A stretch of 64,000 nucleotides of DNA from Hydractinia symbiolongicarpus (taxonomy: Eukaryota > Cnidaria > Hydrozoa > Anthoathecata > Hydractiniidae). Position 1 is the stretch's first letter; every line of letters starts with the position of its first letter. The notes below the pieces were generated by a model. It was not told the DNA's origin and did not search any database. It saw only the letters and a list, made by a program, of their open reading frames with translations. The position numbers and the translations under genes were made by a program. The stretch covers positions 21,885,650-21,949,649 of the forward strand of contig NC_079887.1 of assembly GCF_029227915.1 (NCBI RefSeq), written 5' to 3'. Shown piece by piece: positions 1-11,999 of this stretch.

Positions 1-85
1 ACAAACACACTAATTACTTGATGTATGAAAACAAACTGTCACAGTGAAGCCAGGTGGATAGAAAAGTTCAAAAGTATGGGATTAC

Positions 86-674
86 CTGTAAAAGCTCCAT
101 TTAACGATGCCGAAATTATCTCCCAGGCTTTTTTCTTTTTAATTTGGTCACGGTACACGTTCAGCTTTGTATTCCATAAACATGGATATTGCCGTACTAG
201 TTCGATTAATACTTCAGGATCTACCACTGATGCTCTTACTCTTGTAGAAAGATTATTTGGTGCTACAGCAGTTTGTTGTTGAGATTGGTGTCGTTGTTGT
301 TGCAGCAGAGTTTCATCATCGACAACATTTTGGGCCTCTCTGCGTAATTGCTCAACATATCTCAAGTTGCTCTCTATCAAGTGGTCGGTTTCGACGCTGT
401 TGTAGGAGCTTTCTTCCTGAAAAGCTGCATTATTGTTGCCATCTTCTTGTTGTTCATCAAGTTGCTGTTGTTGTTGCTGAAGTTGTTGTTGCTGAAGTTG
501 TTGTTGTTGTTGCTGCAGCAACCAAGTTTGTTGTAAGCTGCTAGCTGTAGCTGCTCTGGGAATAAAAGCATTCCCCTCTTCTTGTCTCAGTTGTTGACGA
601 TCTTGCTGTTGTTGTTGTTGCTTCTGCTGTTCGTAGAAACGTGTCACAGCATTTGGTAGAGATCCAGACGCCAT
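86..674 (-). CDS. MADF-domain protein, first exon (polyglutamine-rich)
   Basis: The frame opens with ATG at 674 and runs leftwards about 196 residues. The N-terminal two thirds is dominated by glutamine runs. The last 45 residues match the start of a MADF (Myb/SANT-like) DNA-binding domain, with the pattern LIELVRQYPCLWN followed by a basic YRD stretch and AWEIIS. At 86 the coding sequence meets CAG|GTAAT, a good splice donor, so the frame beyond it to 39 is probably intron and the domain should finish in an exon left of the window. MADF proteins are DNA-binding regulators. They also occur as the accessory protein of PIF/Harbinger transposons, so host gene versus transposon gene is open. A retrotransposon lies directly upstream of the start codon. 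Confidence 0.6.
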
Positions 675-685
675 TTTGAAGTTTC

Positions 686-3028
686 TTCTCCTCAGAGGTG
701 AATTCTGATTGGTTAAAAAACAAATGTCTCTTTTGGCGGGCGGAAAAAGTTCCGGGCCTTCTGGGATGGACGCAGATGGATGGAGAAAGCCTTTAACTTC
801 AAAGGTTTTTGGTGAATGCGGTTTGGATTTAAGAAGAGCTATAGCCAACGTTATAAAGAAGTTATGTATAGAAAATGTTCAAGATCAATCGCTTGAAGCA
901 TTTACTGCTTGCAGACTCGTACCTCTAGACAAAAAACCTGGAGTAAGACCAATTGGTGTTGGAGAAGTCTTGCGAAGAATATGTGGCAAGGTAGTGATGG
1001 CAGTTCTTCAGAAAGACGTCCTTAAATCAAGTGCGGAAATTCAGATGTGCTCGGGTCAGAAGTCTGGCAGTGAAGCGGCAATCCACGCGATGAGGGAGGT
1101 ATTTGACAGTGAAGAAACAGAGGCTGTTTTACTTGTTGATGCAGCAAATGCCTTCAATAGTATCAACAGAGAAGCACTCCTGCACAACGTCAAGATTGTT
1201 TGCCCGACTATTGCATGTTATGTCATCAATTGCTATAGATTTCATGCGAGGCTTTTCATCATTGGAAGTAAAGAAATAAGATCCAAGGAGGGTACTACGC
1301 AGGGTGATCCGCTAGGGATGGCAATATACGCAATTGGTCTAACACCCCTACTTAATCTGATGGCTGACAAAATATTTTAAACTACTGTTGCTGCTTTCGC
1401 TGATGACGTTAGTGCAGGTGGAAAATGTAGAAATTTGAAAGTTTGGTACGATAGATTGATGCAAATTGGACCATTGTTCGGTTACAATCCACAACCTCAC
1501 AAATCTTGCCTAATTGTAAAACCAGGACACGAACAACTGGCGAAAGCGACTTTTGAGGGCACGAATATCCAGATATGTACTGATGGTGAAAGACATCTTG
1601 GCGCCTCGATCGGAAGTGACAGCTTCAGGAAGGAGTACTGTGAAAAAATGGTAACGAACTGGGTGAAGGAGATATCTTTACTTTCAGATATTGCGCTATC
1701 ACAGCCACAAGCTGCTTATGCCTGTTACACAAGTGGTTATCAACACAAATTTTCATTCTTTCTCAGAACAATACCTGGGATTGAGAAGTATCTGAATTCA
1801 CTTGAAGAAATCATACGACATCGATTGCTACCTGCTATTACTGGTGGACACATTGTAAACGATGATGAACGCACACTCCTGTCTTTGCCTCCTCGACTTG
1901 GTGGTTTGGGAATTATCAATCCCATTGAACGAGCGCCCACAGAGCTACGAAACTCAGAAAGCATAACTGCTTCTTTGAAGAACGAAATTCTTCGTAAAAA
2001 TGTTGTTGATGAAGAAATAGTATCATTGACGGCAGTAAAAAACAACCGGAGACAACAAAATCTGGAAAAGTTGAAAAATCTACAATTACGTATGACACCT
2101 GAAGCTGCACGATTGAACGAGTCAAATATGGAGAGTGGTGTATCAAATTGGCTTACAACTTTACCAATTAAAGAGCTGAACTATGATCTGAACAAGGAGC
2201 AGTTTTTTGACGCTCTACGTTTGCGATACGATTGGACAATCCCGAAACTTCCATCAGAATGCGTGTGTGGAAGCAAATTTAATGTTACACATGCGCTATC
2301 ATGCAAGAAAGGTGGCTACGTCTCTTTACGACACAATGAGATACGAGATATTACAGGTAAATTACTGGAGGAAGTATGTAAAGATGTGAGAAAGGAACCA
2401 TTGCTGTTACGTTTAAGCGGTGAAAGAATCCATCAAAACGGTATTTTATCACAGGAAGCACGATTAGACGTCAGCGCAGTCGGTTTTTGGACCCCTGGTC
2501 AACGAGTATTTTTAGATGTACGGGTCTTTGACCTCAACGCTCTGAGATACAAGGGTCTTTCTCTTGACAAATGCTTCAAGAAAAACGAAGAAGAGAAGAA
2601 GAGAGGATACAACGAAAGAGTTATGCAAGTAGAAAATGGAACATTAACTCCCCTTGTTTTTGCAACAAACGGTGGTATGGGAAGAGAGTGTAAACGATTT
2701 TATCAGAGACTGTCTGAAATGATTTCCGAAAAAAGAAACATCAGATTCGCAGAAGCCACGAAGTTTATTAGAACAAAAATTTCCTTTAGTCTGCTGCGAT
2801 CAACACTACTTTGCCTGAGAGGTTGCAGATCCTTCGCTCGGGACCACCAGCTGACAGATATGGAACTCGGAAATGTTGTATCACTCATTCGATCCTGAAT
2901 AATCAAGTGTGTTAATTATAAGTGAAACCATGTTGACCTGTAAATTGTTAATAACTTTTTTATTTTATTTTGGTGTTGTTGTAAGTTTATTTATTTATTT
3001 GTGGCAAATATATGTAAGGCTAAATTGG

Positions 3029-3063
<35 letters not shown>
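686..3063 (+). mobile_element. 5'-truncated non-LTR retrotransposon (RLE type) with poly(A) tail
   Basis: This insertion holds one long RT-endonuclease frame and ends in 35 consecutive A at 3029-3063. It lacks the N-terminal part of the protein, so it is 5' truncated. CATTTTGAA-G/C-TTTC occurs at 672-685 and again at 3071-3084 just past the tail, with one mismatch. That is a candidate target-site duplication, but seven bases separate it from the poly(A), so the exact boundary is uncertain. Confidence 0.75.
709..2898 (+). pseudogene. Reverse transcriptase with restriction-like endonuclease; one nonsense codon
   Basis: This would reverse-transcribe the element RNA at a nicked genomic target. 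RT landmarks are LDKKPGVRPIGVGE, LLVDAANAFNSINRE, GTTQGDPLGMA and the catalytic box FADD. A TAA at 1378-1380 breaks the frame just before FADD. The frame on both sides is the same, so a single substitution separates the two halves. Further on are a CCHC-type finger (CVCG, then THALSC) and a PD-(D/E)XK-like endonuclease signature (RLDVSAVGFW, then FLDVRVF, then PLVFATNGG). This order, RT then CCHC then endonuclease, is typical of R2-superclade elements. The finger-to-endonuclease part is uninterrupted for 487 codons, so inactivation looks recent. Confidence 0.85.
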
Positions 3064-3064
<1 letters not shown>

Positions 3065-3689
3065 GTTCAACATTTTGAACTTTCATTTTCGCCTTCTCGT
3101 AGACAATTTTTCCGCCGGAATTGATTTTTTTTCGGCACATTTGCTGCAAATTTCCTGCCCGCTCGGGAATTTCCGCTGAGTGGAAAACGGCCTTTAAGGA
3201 AAAAAACTTAAGCGAATTTAGGTCAACTTGATTTTTCTCGTTAGCTTAAATATCTTTAAAATAGAAATAATCGTGTAGCAAATTTTTAATAGAATTACAG
3301 CTTCTGCCAAATTAACCAACTTTCATTCATCAAAACGCGCCTAGTTAAAAAGGGAAATGACTAAAAACTTGTTTCTATTAGACTTTAAATAGATTTGCAT
3401 TTTGATTGCTAATTTCTCACCCCTTAGGTTTATGCGTAAACTTAGGGTAAAAATGCACGAGGCGTTTAATTTTAGGACTTCGAGGAGTAAGTGTGCTAAA
3501 TGGTATATACAGTTACCCAGATAGCTTACCATGGTACAATTTCACTGTAGTTACAATTTCACCAGCTAAATATAAATTGCATTCACGCCACTATCAGGCG
3601 CAAAATTACGTAAGTGCAAAGCGACGCAGTGTAATAGGATGTTAAAAATAAAATCTGAAGTAGAATCTAATACTAGATATCGAAAAAAA
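3064..3689. other. Non-coding AT-rich stretch
   Basis: I see no supported gene here. The first 120 bases contain TTTTTCCGCC, the inverse of GGCGGCGGAAAAA-like sequence near 735, which may be a remnant of the target region or of an older inverted repeat. Nothing else is recognisable. Confidence 0.4.
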
Positions 3690-4035
3690 GAAAAATATTA
3701 GCAGCGGGGTTCGATCACACATTATCTTGTCTTTGGAGAGTAACAAGTCCACTTATTACCTGAGTTAAAAACAAAGAATAGCACAGTTGACCAGAAAGTG
3801 GTCAAAGTTTACTTTAGGAAGATAGGGATGTCTAGTTTCTGCTGATGACCGTCCGCGGACCTCTTCGAGGTGACCCAGCTAGACATCCAGGGTACTTAGG
3901 TTCAGAAATATGGGTCGAAACCCACCTGCCCTTAGTTTAAGTTCTGCTCATCTTTTCATATGTGTTGTGTCCTTTTTACTTTTCTATATTTTTTTAATTA
4001 ACAAAGGGAGAATTGTGCATTTTGAGGCATGTTCT
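3690..4035 (+). mobile_element. Solitary 3' end of a USP-LINE
   Basis: This stretch matches the 3' untranslated ends at 14.6-15.0 and 25.4-25.75 kb. It holds one AGC(A)NGGGG...CTTGTCTTTGG unit, then the structured block with GGATGTCTAG (from about 3825) and its complement CTAGACATCC, then the hairpin GGGT-CGAA-ACCC, then GAGAATTGTGC. No coding part is present, as expected for an extreme 5' truncation. Confidence 0.75.
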
Positions 4036-4420
4036 CTAGAGCTTAAGTGTCTTGTGCCCAAAACGCCAAACAAGTTGGTCCAACTCATAATTTCACCTAT
4101 GCGTAAGGGAAATGGCGGAAATTAAGACTGCGTATCTTCCATATGTTTTTGCAATTTAAACATTGGCATTAAAAACATTTTTTTTTTAACCTTGTTTTTA
4201 GGTATTGGAAAATCTGATTTTTGCTGTTGATTGATCGATTCTTACCAACTAATAGATATAATTCACTTATACCGCTGTTTAAATACTTTGTTTATTAAAT
4301 CAAGGGACCGATTTGGACTTCTACAAGAGAAAACATACGTTTTTATTTAGTTTTGCCTGTTAGAAGAAGGGTCTGGAACATAGATACAAAATTTTAAATA
4401 TAATATTTTTTTGATCAATT

Positions 4421-4449
4421 CATAGTCATCAGAAAAAGAGATAGTCTGG
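4421..4449 (+). repeat. Left terminal inverted repeat of the P-like transposon
   Basis: Starts with CATAGTCATCAGAAAAAGAG and runs into ATAGTCTGG. It is the mirror of the right end at about 8948-8976. Confidence 0.85.
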
Positions 4450-4535
4450 GTACCCGGGCCGTTTATTTACGTTTGTTTTGTTTTATGGCGCAATGATGAA
4501 ATTATTGGGGTGGCCGGAGCAACCAGGGACGTATT

Positions 4536-5651
4536 TTGAACAAAATGGCTGAAGCGGACGCTTTTATTTATGGTGATGACTTCGATGCTATTCTTGCAGC
4601 TATCGAAGACAACCTTTTAGAGGAAGATAAAGAATTATCTGTTCCTGTAACAGATATTGTTGATGAGGTTGTTGCTGATTCCATAGAAGAGGGTTTTAAA
4701 TGTGATCAGTGCGAAAAAATATGCAAGACATCAAGAGGTTTAACCAGACATAAAAATAGCAAGCATGGCCCTACTTCTGGGGCTGAACCTCATCACCAAA
4801 AGCCTGAAAATAAATTACACCCTCTATACTTGAAGAAATACATCGGAGAATGTGCTTCCAAGCTAGCTCTAGATGAGTGCTATAGTGAAGAAACGAGAAA
4901 GGGGTTTTTGATGTTTCAAAAGCCAACACTAGATGATGCTAGATACACCTTTGAATTTATTAAAGATGTTGTAGCCAGTTTTAAAAACAATAGCGAAAAA
5001 TTTTATGCCTCTTTTTACAAATGTGTTTCCGAGAATATTGTTTTCAAAAACTTATTAAAAAGAGCATCAGTTATCCTAGGATTTGAGTTAGCGAATTAAC
5101 AGGAAAAGCAAATTATTAAATATCTAACAGGATATGTTTTTGGAACACTTTACAGACGTATACGTAGATCGAAACAAAGTCGTAGTATCTTGAATCTGCA
5201 AAGCATACATCTACTTATTGCTGGTAAATCAACTGACCAGGAACACGATACCGAAATCAATACACTAGTTCGCATTAAAGACCGAGGCGGCTTATGGACA
5301 GTAACATCAGAAGTTTTTGAAATTTTTTCCATAGTTGAATCCCATTTCCGCCAAGAGTCTAGCACCACGCATAGAAGTATTGACAGTAAAAAAATGGTAT
5401 CATATCTCATAAATAATGCAAGAATTTTATGCAATTACAACAAATTAAAAAATGCTTCAACTGAAGAAGTTAGTAAAGAGATAGCTTTGAATTTACTGGA
5501 ACATCTTATCATGTTGTATATTCGTGTTCGTGTATATTCACTTGTGAAGGATAAATGTCAACGGCACAATGTTAAATCAAAGGCTAAAAAATCACGATCG
5601 TTGCGAACTGAAGTAAAAAAAGCATCAAGCACTTTGGATCATGGACATTAG
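4536..5651 (+). pseudogene. C2H2-finger companion protein of the P-like transposon
   Basis: Starts at MNKMAEADAF with an acidic N-terminus. A single classic C2H2 finger follows (CDQCEKICKTSRGLTRHKNSKH, about residues 56-77), then a helical region. A TAA at 5097-5099 interrupts the frame, which resumes in the same phase, so one substitution accounts for the break. The second half holds YLTGYVFGTLYRRIR, then LVRIKDRGGLWTV, then IRVRVYSLVKD, a pattern I associate with a conserved companion protein in invertebrate P-like elements. Its function is unknown. It is convergent with the transposase inside the same inverted repeats, so it was mobilised as part of the element. Confidence 0.65.
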
Positions 5652-6084
5652 TCTTGAACAACAGACTATAAACTTGTTAAAACAGCTATTTTTATAGCTA
5701 CAAACTTATAAAAAACATTATTTTGGAAAGAACGAGAAGTACACGGAAATATTCAACCTTTAAAAGTAAGTATTTTTGTATGGAACTTACAGAAAATGAT
5801 TTCATACACATTCAGTTTATTGTGTGCTGCAAAATACTACCTTCAGAATAATGCTGGATAAATATTTGCCCATTGGGACTCAAAAATTTATGTGGAACTT
5901 ATATTTGTGAATACTGGCCCACAGAATTTTTTCTAATCATACTCACCATCAGAACCATAAAAACAGAGTAAGGTGAAGCCAGTAATAATGTTTTTTAAGA
6001 TGTGTGGCTATAAAAATAACCGTTTTTTGTGTGCTGCTTCTTCTTTGATTTGTTGATGACTCGGCGCCTTAATCATTTTCTTCA
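5652..6084. other. Intergenic spacer between convergent transposon genes
   Basis: AT-rich sequence between the two stop codons. It should hold both poly(A) signals, but I see no distinctive element beyond AATAAA-like runs. Confidence 0.4.
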
Positions 6085-8779
6085 TTATTTCTTTTTTTTA
6101 CGACATGGCATAGACTCAACATCAATTTTGGGAAATGCTTCGTTGGCAATACAATTACCAGCTATTGGTCTGAATATTTTTTGTGTACGAACCGTGTTAT
6201 CGTTGTATCCAAAATCTCTAACAGTAGGATTGTCTTTTCTATGCCCCATTGATCGTTGTCTTCCGAAATAATTTTCCTGTGGATCTTGGCAAAAGCGCTC
6301 TGTAAGAACATATGGTACACCATGTGACAATAGATATTTAATAAGCTTGATCGATGAATATGTTGTGATTTTAATACCTTCATATGTTTGCCATGAGATG
6401 AACATGTTAGATTTGGCATTATCAGTGAAATTTCCAGGTCTTGTGGCAATTGAGTCCTTCCAAACAGAAAAATATTTTAGAAATGTTTCAAGTAGCCATG
6501 TAAAGCGCTCGTCATCTTGTGATTCGAATGGTTTTAGAAACGATTTTGCTTTAGTGATGCCTTCTTTTGTATTTCTGATGTTCAAACAATCAAAGAACTT
6601 GTCCATCATCATACAAAACGTGGCAGTAGCTTCTGCTTCTGGTGGTCCATATGTTTGGAGTGCATGAAAAACTGATTCACTTAACACCTGTGCAGCTAGT
6701 CGGACATTCATCACAGAAAAGGGTGTGAGTTTAATATGGTTATTTGTGATTTTGGGAACAAGGTGGAGACAACAGTCCAAATCATCAAAAAAAAGCTTTG
6801 ATATGTGATTCCATGTCAGATATTTACCATTTTTCCACATACTTCTTGTGCACCTTCCAGCCATTGAATTAGCTAAGGAGTTTCTGGCAGTTTTAATCAG
6901 ATGTGGTGGGTCGGATATGAAGTAAATATATCTCTTTTCAGTTGCCATCACATTAAGTGTACGATAGGTTACATCAACGTCTCCATTAACATCTTCCACT
7001 CTTGTCATATTAAAATGCATCCGATACATACTGCGGTTTGGAGAAGCGCCATCACTTGTAACACCAACCACTTTAATTCCACAATTATCCTCCAATATGC
7101 CAACAGCTTTCCAAAATAATGTAAATAGTAACTGAACAGATGTAGCATTTGTGGTTGCAAAGTTGGCAAGGGAGAATTTTAAGGGGTTAACAATACTTCG
7201 AATTTAAAAAGACCAGCATGTGTGATGCAATGTCATCATATTTTTAAAGGGATGCCAAATTAAGTTCCATATCGCCTAAGTCCACATATCCAATTAAGTC
7301 ACCGGTGTGCTTATCCCAAACTAATTTCTCTTGTATTTTTATTTCATCCATTAACACAATACCATATCGTTCTATGTCTGAAAAATTCTCCACTATTTTT
7401 TTTAATTCTAAGATGACATCTTTATTAAATCCTTGTTGTGGTCGTATATAGTTTTTGTAGTCCCTTAATCGGCGACGACTGGGCAAAATAACGAAACCAG
7501 CTTTTGTTTTCTCGTCATAACGAATTTCATCATAAAACGAAGGCGATTTTGCAGCTAAACCCAAACAATACCGGATAATCATAGGATGATATCTAACAGC
7601 TGTCTTTGATGAAGAAAGATATTTTTGTTGTTCACTCCAAAAGAATTGCATAAATTCAGGCATCTTTTCGTAATCTGCATTTGACATGATATTCATCATA
7701 TCTTTGCTCAAACTATCATCAACAGGTACTGTCTTTTGTACGATTTCTTCCATCATCTTTAATTTGTCAGCTTTTAACTGTTTGTTCTCAATTCTATAAC
7801 TTTGAAGTTTTAATTTTATACGATCAGGAGATGTTAAGGAAACAGGAGCTTTATCATGAGCCGGTGTGGATAAATTGTCTTGTTTTCTTTGAAGACTAAG
7901 TTTTTCCCTAGATTCAGCTTTCAAACACGGTTCACATTTGTCTTCAGTGTTAATTAATAATTGGCAGGAAGGTGGTCGATGCCATTTCGTTTGAGAAAGA
8001 GGATTTGGTAATATGTCTATTGTTGGGTTAAATTTTTTAGGTGCAGTATGTTCAATGCAACTACCAGAAAATGATCTTGGCAAACCAGGACAAACAAAGA
8101 AACCCGAAATGTATCTAATCAAATTAGAAATTGTGATATTTTTAACTGAGTGGTCATAGATATTATAAATTTGATGTTGTTTAGGAAGACTCCATAGTAG
8201 CACACGGACATTAAGCTGAAGACTTGTATCAACATAAATCTCATACTTTGGTACCATATGAATATCATCATTAAAATAAAATTGAACATTGTTCTCTGAA
8301 TAATTATATTGCCACTCGGCAAGTCTGAGATTTTGAATACGGGAAGAAAATTCAGAAAATGATTGATAACATTCAAAATATTCAGGTGTTTTAATTTCTG
8401 GAGGTGGATGTTGAGCTCTCTTTAATAAAGTTGACTGTGATGATTCCCTTGGTTTTGTTATGGCTGAAGAAGAAGGAATGCTTTTGATGGGTAAATTGAG
8501 GCAAGGCAATTCACCAGGATTCAATGTAACTCTGCTCTCATGACGATAATATTGATTTTCATTAAAGTGCCGTTGACAAATGAAGATCCTTTTATTTGCT
8601 ATTCTGTCACGAAGTGCTTTATCAACCACACGATCTTTGGTGACAATAGCTATCAATTTTTTCCTCCACTGGGAATCGAACGTATTATCACTAGTTGGGA
8701 CTTTAAAAATAGCTATTCCCTTGTACTTAGCTCTTCGTGATACTGTACAGCCAAATATTGAACAATTATCTCCAGGCAT
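6085..8779 (-). pseudogene. P-element-like THAP transposase (two breaks)
   Basis: This enzyme would bind the element ends and cut them. The first 511 codons start with MPGDNC and hold a THAP zinc finger: C6, C11, W38, C68 and H71, then LNPGELPCLNLP. They continue into the P-transposase core: YCLGLAAKSPS, LPSRRRLRDY, and LMDEIKIQEKLVWD with the first catalytic Asp. After a TAA at 7241-7243 and a frameshift near 7205 the protein continues from about 7095 with VVGVTSDGASPNR (second Asp), the ISDPPHLIKTARNSL region, and the usual end ENYFGRQRSMGHRKDNPTVRDFGYN read from nearby residues. All family landmarks are present, so the two breaks are the only evident inactivation. Confidence 0.88.
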
Positions 8780-8976
8780 ATCAATAAAAAAATCAAATTA
8801 AATTCTTTGTTTACAACAAAAAAGAGTAATCTGAACCAGAAAAACCGCCATTTCTAATTTACCGTGCCTGTAGAAAACTGGGTTCTAGTTTAATTACGGC
8901 CACAAAAGGATCAAAACAATGCTTCTATTGTTATAGCGCTCTCTTTTCCAGACTATCTCTTTTTCTTATGACTATG

Positions 8977-9660
8977 ATCAAATGTTAACACAAAGTCCAC
9001 AGTATATCCAACCTAAGTCCTTCCTTTGTGACAATCGAACAACCTTCGGAGGATCTTTCCACTTACTTAAACTCAGAGTACAGTTTTATTGCTGTAGATA
9101 GGACAAAATTACAAAACATATATACATAAATATATATATAGTAATAGCTGAAAATACATGTATAGCATGAAATAAAAGTAGAACATATAATATTGGGCAT
9201 CAACGAAGGCAAGGTAAAAACACATCTCTATGTAATATTTATAAGTGTAACAAAATATATACAGCAAGTAAAGCGTACAACGTAAAATATGTAAAATCCG
9301 AGAGTCCAAAGTAAAATAAATAACAAGTCATGCAACGTGTGATGCCATCCGTTTTTAGGCAAAAAACCACTGAGGAAGTGACATGATGAGGTAGAGAAAC
9401 AACATGCTATTAAATTTTCAATCGCCCAATAAGGATATGACACCCAGGGGAACACCTGCCTCTAAACCATGGCGGAAGGTTGGCAATCTGGCAGAAGACA
9501 ATAACTCCTAAAAACTCGTAAATTTGCTATTTTATATCGTTTCATCAAAACAGATTCTAGTCTTGACTTCTTATTACCAATGGCCAACATTAGCGTAGTG
9601 TGCAAACCAGAATCTGTAGAAATAACTTTCTCCTGCTCCACAGGACGAAGACGAGACTCA
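8977..9660. other. AT-rich stretch without a recognised gene
   Basis: Frames of 66-75 codons exist here but show no domain pattern. I call no gene. Confidence 0.4.
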
Positions 9661-10119
9661 AGGTTCACCATTTGTTTTCCTTGTGTGACAAAAACTTGAA
9701 TGGCTGATTAGGGTTTTGTTATTGTATATACCATGGCAATTAATGCACGGGGTATAGTTAATGATTGACATATCCGTACTTTTTGCTTGTTTGACATACT
9801 TAATATTTTTTCAACCCGGATCTTTTTTGTGTGTTAATTTGAGATGCCTTCGTATGCTGTAAACTCATTGCTTGCAAATTAAACAACGGTGCTTTTTCCT
9901 TCCATCTTTATGTTAAATGTGACAAAATATGTAAAATATGTTTGTTCAGATAGCACGCAGTCAAGTATTTCAACATAATAATCTAATAAGCAGATATTGC
10001 ATTCCCATTCATTGACTATTAAGATTTATCCACTTTTTTACGAGGCACAGCCGAGTTCATGCCTTTTTATATGCTCCACAGGACGAAGACGAGACACAAA
10101 ATCAACAATACGAAAGGGC

Positions 10120-10684
10120 TTACCATTTCCAGTGTACATGAAGAGCGCTGAGAGACTCAATATCTTTCTGTCTCTTCCACTGATCGCATCGAAGCCAATC
10201 TGATTTTAAAACCTTTGTCCACTCCCAGCCATGTCTTGCATTAAATGTTACTATTCTCACAACAATAGCTTTTGAAGCCAAGTCCATTCTTGAAGTGACA
10301 TGGCACGCCGTAAGGTTGTTAATTTTCTTATCTCCTTGAGCAAATAGTCTCGTAGTTCTTGCACATTGGCTGTCAATGGGAGCATTTGAGCAATATCTTG
10401 CCCTTTCTGGCCTCAATTGTAGAAATAGCATGTTTGGCATAAATATGCCGGTACTCTTGATACAGGTCTAACAAATAGCCTGGCATCATCAATGATGTTT
10501 TTTTTCTTTTGATCGAACACCCCATGCACGCTTTGTACAAGAAATAGCTCAAGGGTCTACCAATGAGAAGTAGTAGGCTTGGGATTCGGACAGCGTTATC
10601 ACCTTTATGTTGCGCTACGTCCTTGACTGCCTTGATTATGTTATCCCAATTACTTGGGTCGATTAGTGCAAAAGGCACTGCCAT
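10120..10684 (-). pseudogene. Tyrosine-recombinase-like protein remnant, copy 1
   Basis: Reading leftwards the fragments give DPSNWDNIIKAVKDVAQHKG, then YRHIYAKHAISTIEARKG, and in a shifted frame LPLTANVQELRDYL, then IVTFNARHGWEW. These match a protein family with a tyrosine-recombinase-like C-terminal domain that is widespread in cnidarian and mollusc genomes. The Arg in FNAR would be the box I arginine. At least one frameshift breaks it and the C-terminal catalytic part is missing. It may come from a Crypton-type or other recombinase-bearing element. The family assignment rests on my memory of sequence patterns. Confidence 0.5.
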
Positions 10685-11397
10685 CCTGAATGCCAGGTAC
10701 TTTTCTTAGGATAATATCAATCTACCAATTCCATGCAAGTTTCTGAAAATGTCATTAAAGGCCCTTTTTTCCCCTTTTCCAAAAGTGTGTATCTGTATAA
10801 AAGTACACCTTCGTCATTTTCAATGACTTCGTCTTCCACCATACGTGAAAGCAATTGAGTTTTTAATTTTTTGAACTTGTCATCCCGAACCAGTTGTTCT
10901 TTTAAAAGTATTCTGGTGGCTTTAAAATTTGTGGAGTGTGATAACAGTCTAGGTTCACCATTCGTTCTCCTTGTGTGACAAAAACTTAAATGACTGATTA
11001 GGGTTTTGTTATTGTATATACCATGGCAATTAATGCACGGAGTATAGTTGATGATTTACATATCCGTACTTTTTGCTTGTTTGACATACTTAATATTTTT
11101 TTAACCCGGATCTTTTTTGTGTTTTAATTTGACATGCCTTGGTATGCTTGCAAATTAAACAACGGTGCTTCTTCCTTCCATCTTTATGTTGAATGTGACA
11201 AAATATGTAAAATATGTTTGTTCAGATAGTACGCAGTCAAGTATTACAACATAATAATCGAATAATAAGCAGACATTGCATTCCCATTCATTGACTATTA
11301 AGATTTATCCACTTTTTTACGAGGCACAGCCGAGACACAAAATCAACAATACGAAAGGGCTTACCATTTCCAGTGTACAGGAAGAGCGGTGAGAGAC

Positions 11398-11853
11398 TCA
11401 GTATCTTTCTGTCACTTCCACTGATCTTATCGAAGCCAATCTGATTTTAAAACCTTTGTCCACTCCCAGCCATGTCTTGCATTTAGCTTTTGAAGCCAAG
11501 TCCATTCTTAAAGTGACATGGCACGCCCTAAGGTTGTTAATTTTCTTATCTCCTTGATCAAATAGTCTCGTAGTTCTTGCACATTGGCTGTCAATGGGAG
11601 CATTTAACCAATATCTTGTCCTTTCTGGCCTCAATTGTAGAAATAGCATGTTTGGCATAAATATGCCAGTACTCTTAATACAGGTCTAAAAATAGCCTGG
11701 CATCATCAATGATGTTTTTTTTTCTTTTGATCGAACACCCCATGCACGCTTTGTACAAGAAATAGCTCAAGAGGTCTGCCAATGCAAAGTAGTAGGCTTG
11801 GAATTCGGAATACGTCCTTGACTGCCTTGATTATGTTATCCCAATTACTTGAT
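11398..11853 (-). pseudogene. Tyrosine-recombinase-like protein remnant, copy 2
   Basis: Second unit of the direct duplication. It repeats RTTRLFDQGDKKINNL and the KTWLGVDKGFKIRLAS frames of copy 1. It has an extra internal deletion that removes the VVRIVTFNA stretch, so it is the more decayed of the two. Confidence 0.5.
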
Positions 11854-11999
11854 CATCCCTGTAAAGGGGAGAATACAGAAGTTCTCCAGTGGCTTTTTTT
11901 CTTTGGAGAGAACCTCCTTTTCTTCAGATCATCTCTGTCTTATAAGGCTAGTTATATCTGCATTGCGATGAAGTTACTCCTATTCTTATTAGGGCACCC

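Larger units (their letters stand above)
4421..8976. mobile_element. P-like DNA transposon with THAP transposase and companion gene
   Basis: The ends are inverted repeats: CATAGTCATCAGAAAAAGAG at 4421 continues to 4449, and its reverse complement with one change ends at 8976. The bases just outside (GATCAATT left, GATCAAAT right if the final G is counted) match at 7 of 8, resembling the 8-bp target duplication of P elements. Inside are two convergent genes: a C2H2 companion reading right and a THAP transposase reading left. Both carry damage, so this copy is no longer autonomous. Confidence 0.85.
9661..11853. repeat. Large direct duplication (about 0.9-1.0 kb units)
   Basis: Sequence from 9661 (AGGTTCACCATTTGTTTTCC) to about 10654 recurs from about 10950 to 11853 in the same orientation, with scattered substitutions and a few deletions. 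Both units contain the reverse-strand recombinase-like remnant described separately. The 300-bp interval between them is not duplicated. Confidence 0.85.

Noticed and set aside
257-544. Forward-strand frames over the glutamine runs
   Set aside because: They are shadows of the CAG-rich reverse-strand MADF exon (Val/Leu/Ala runs).
1740-2146. Reverse-strand frames inside the first retrotransposon
   Set aside because: They overlap a clear RT-endonuclease frame and have no domain pattern.
3064-3200. Inverted TTTTTCCGCC near 735 and 3110 as terminal repeats of a larger transposon
   Set aside because: The match is about 10 bp and not at consistent ends.
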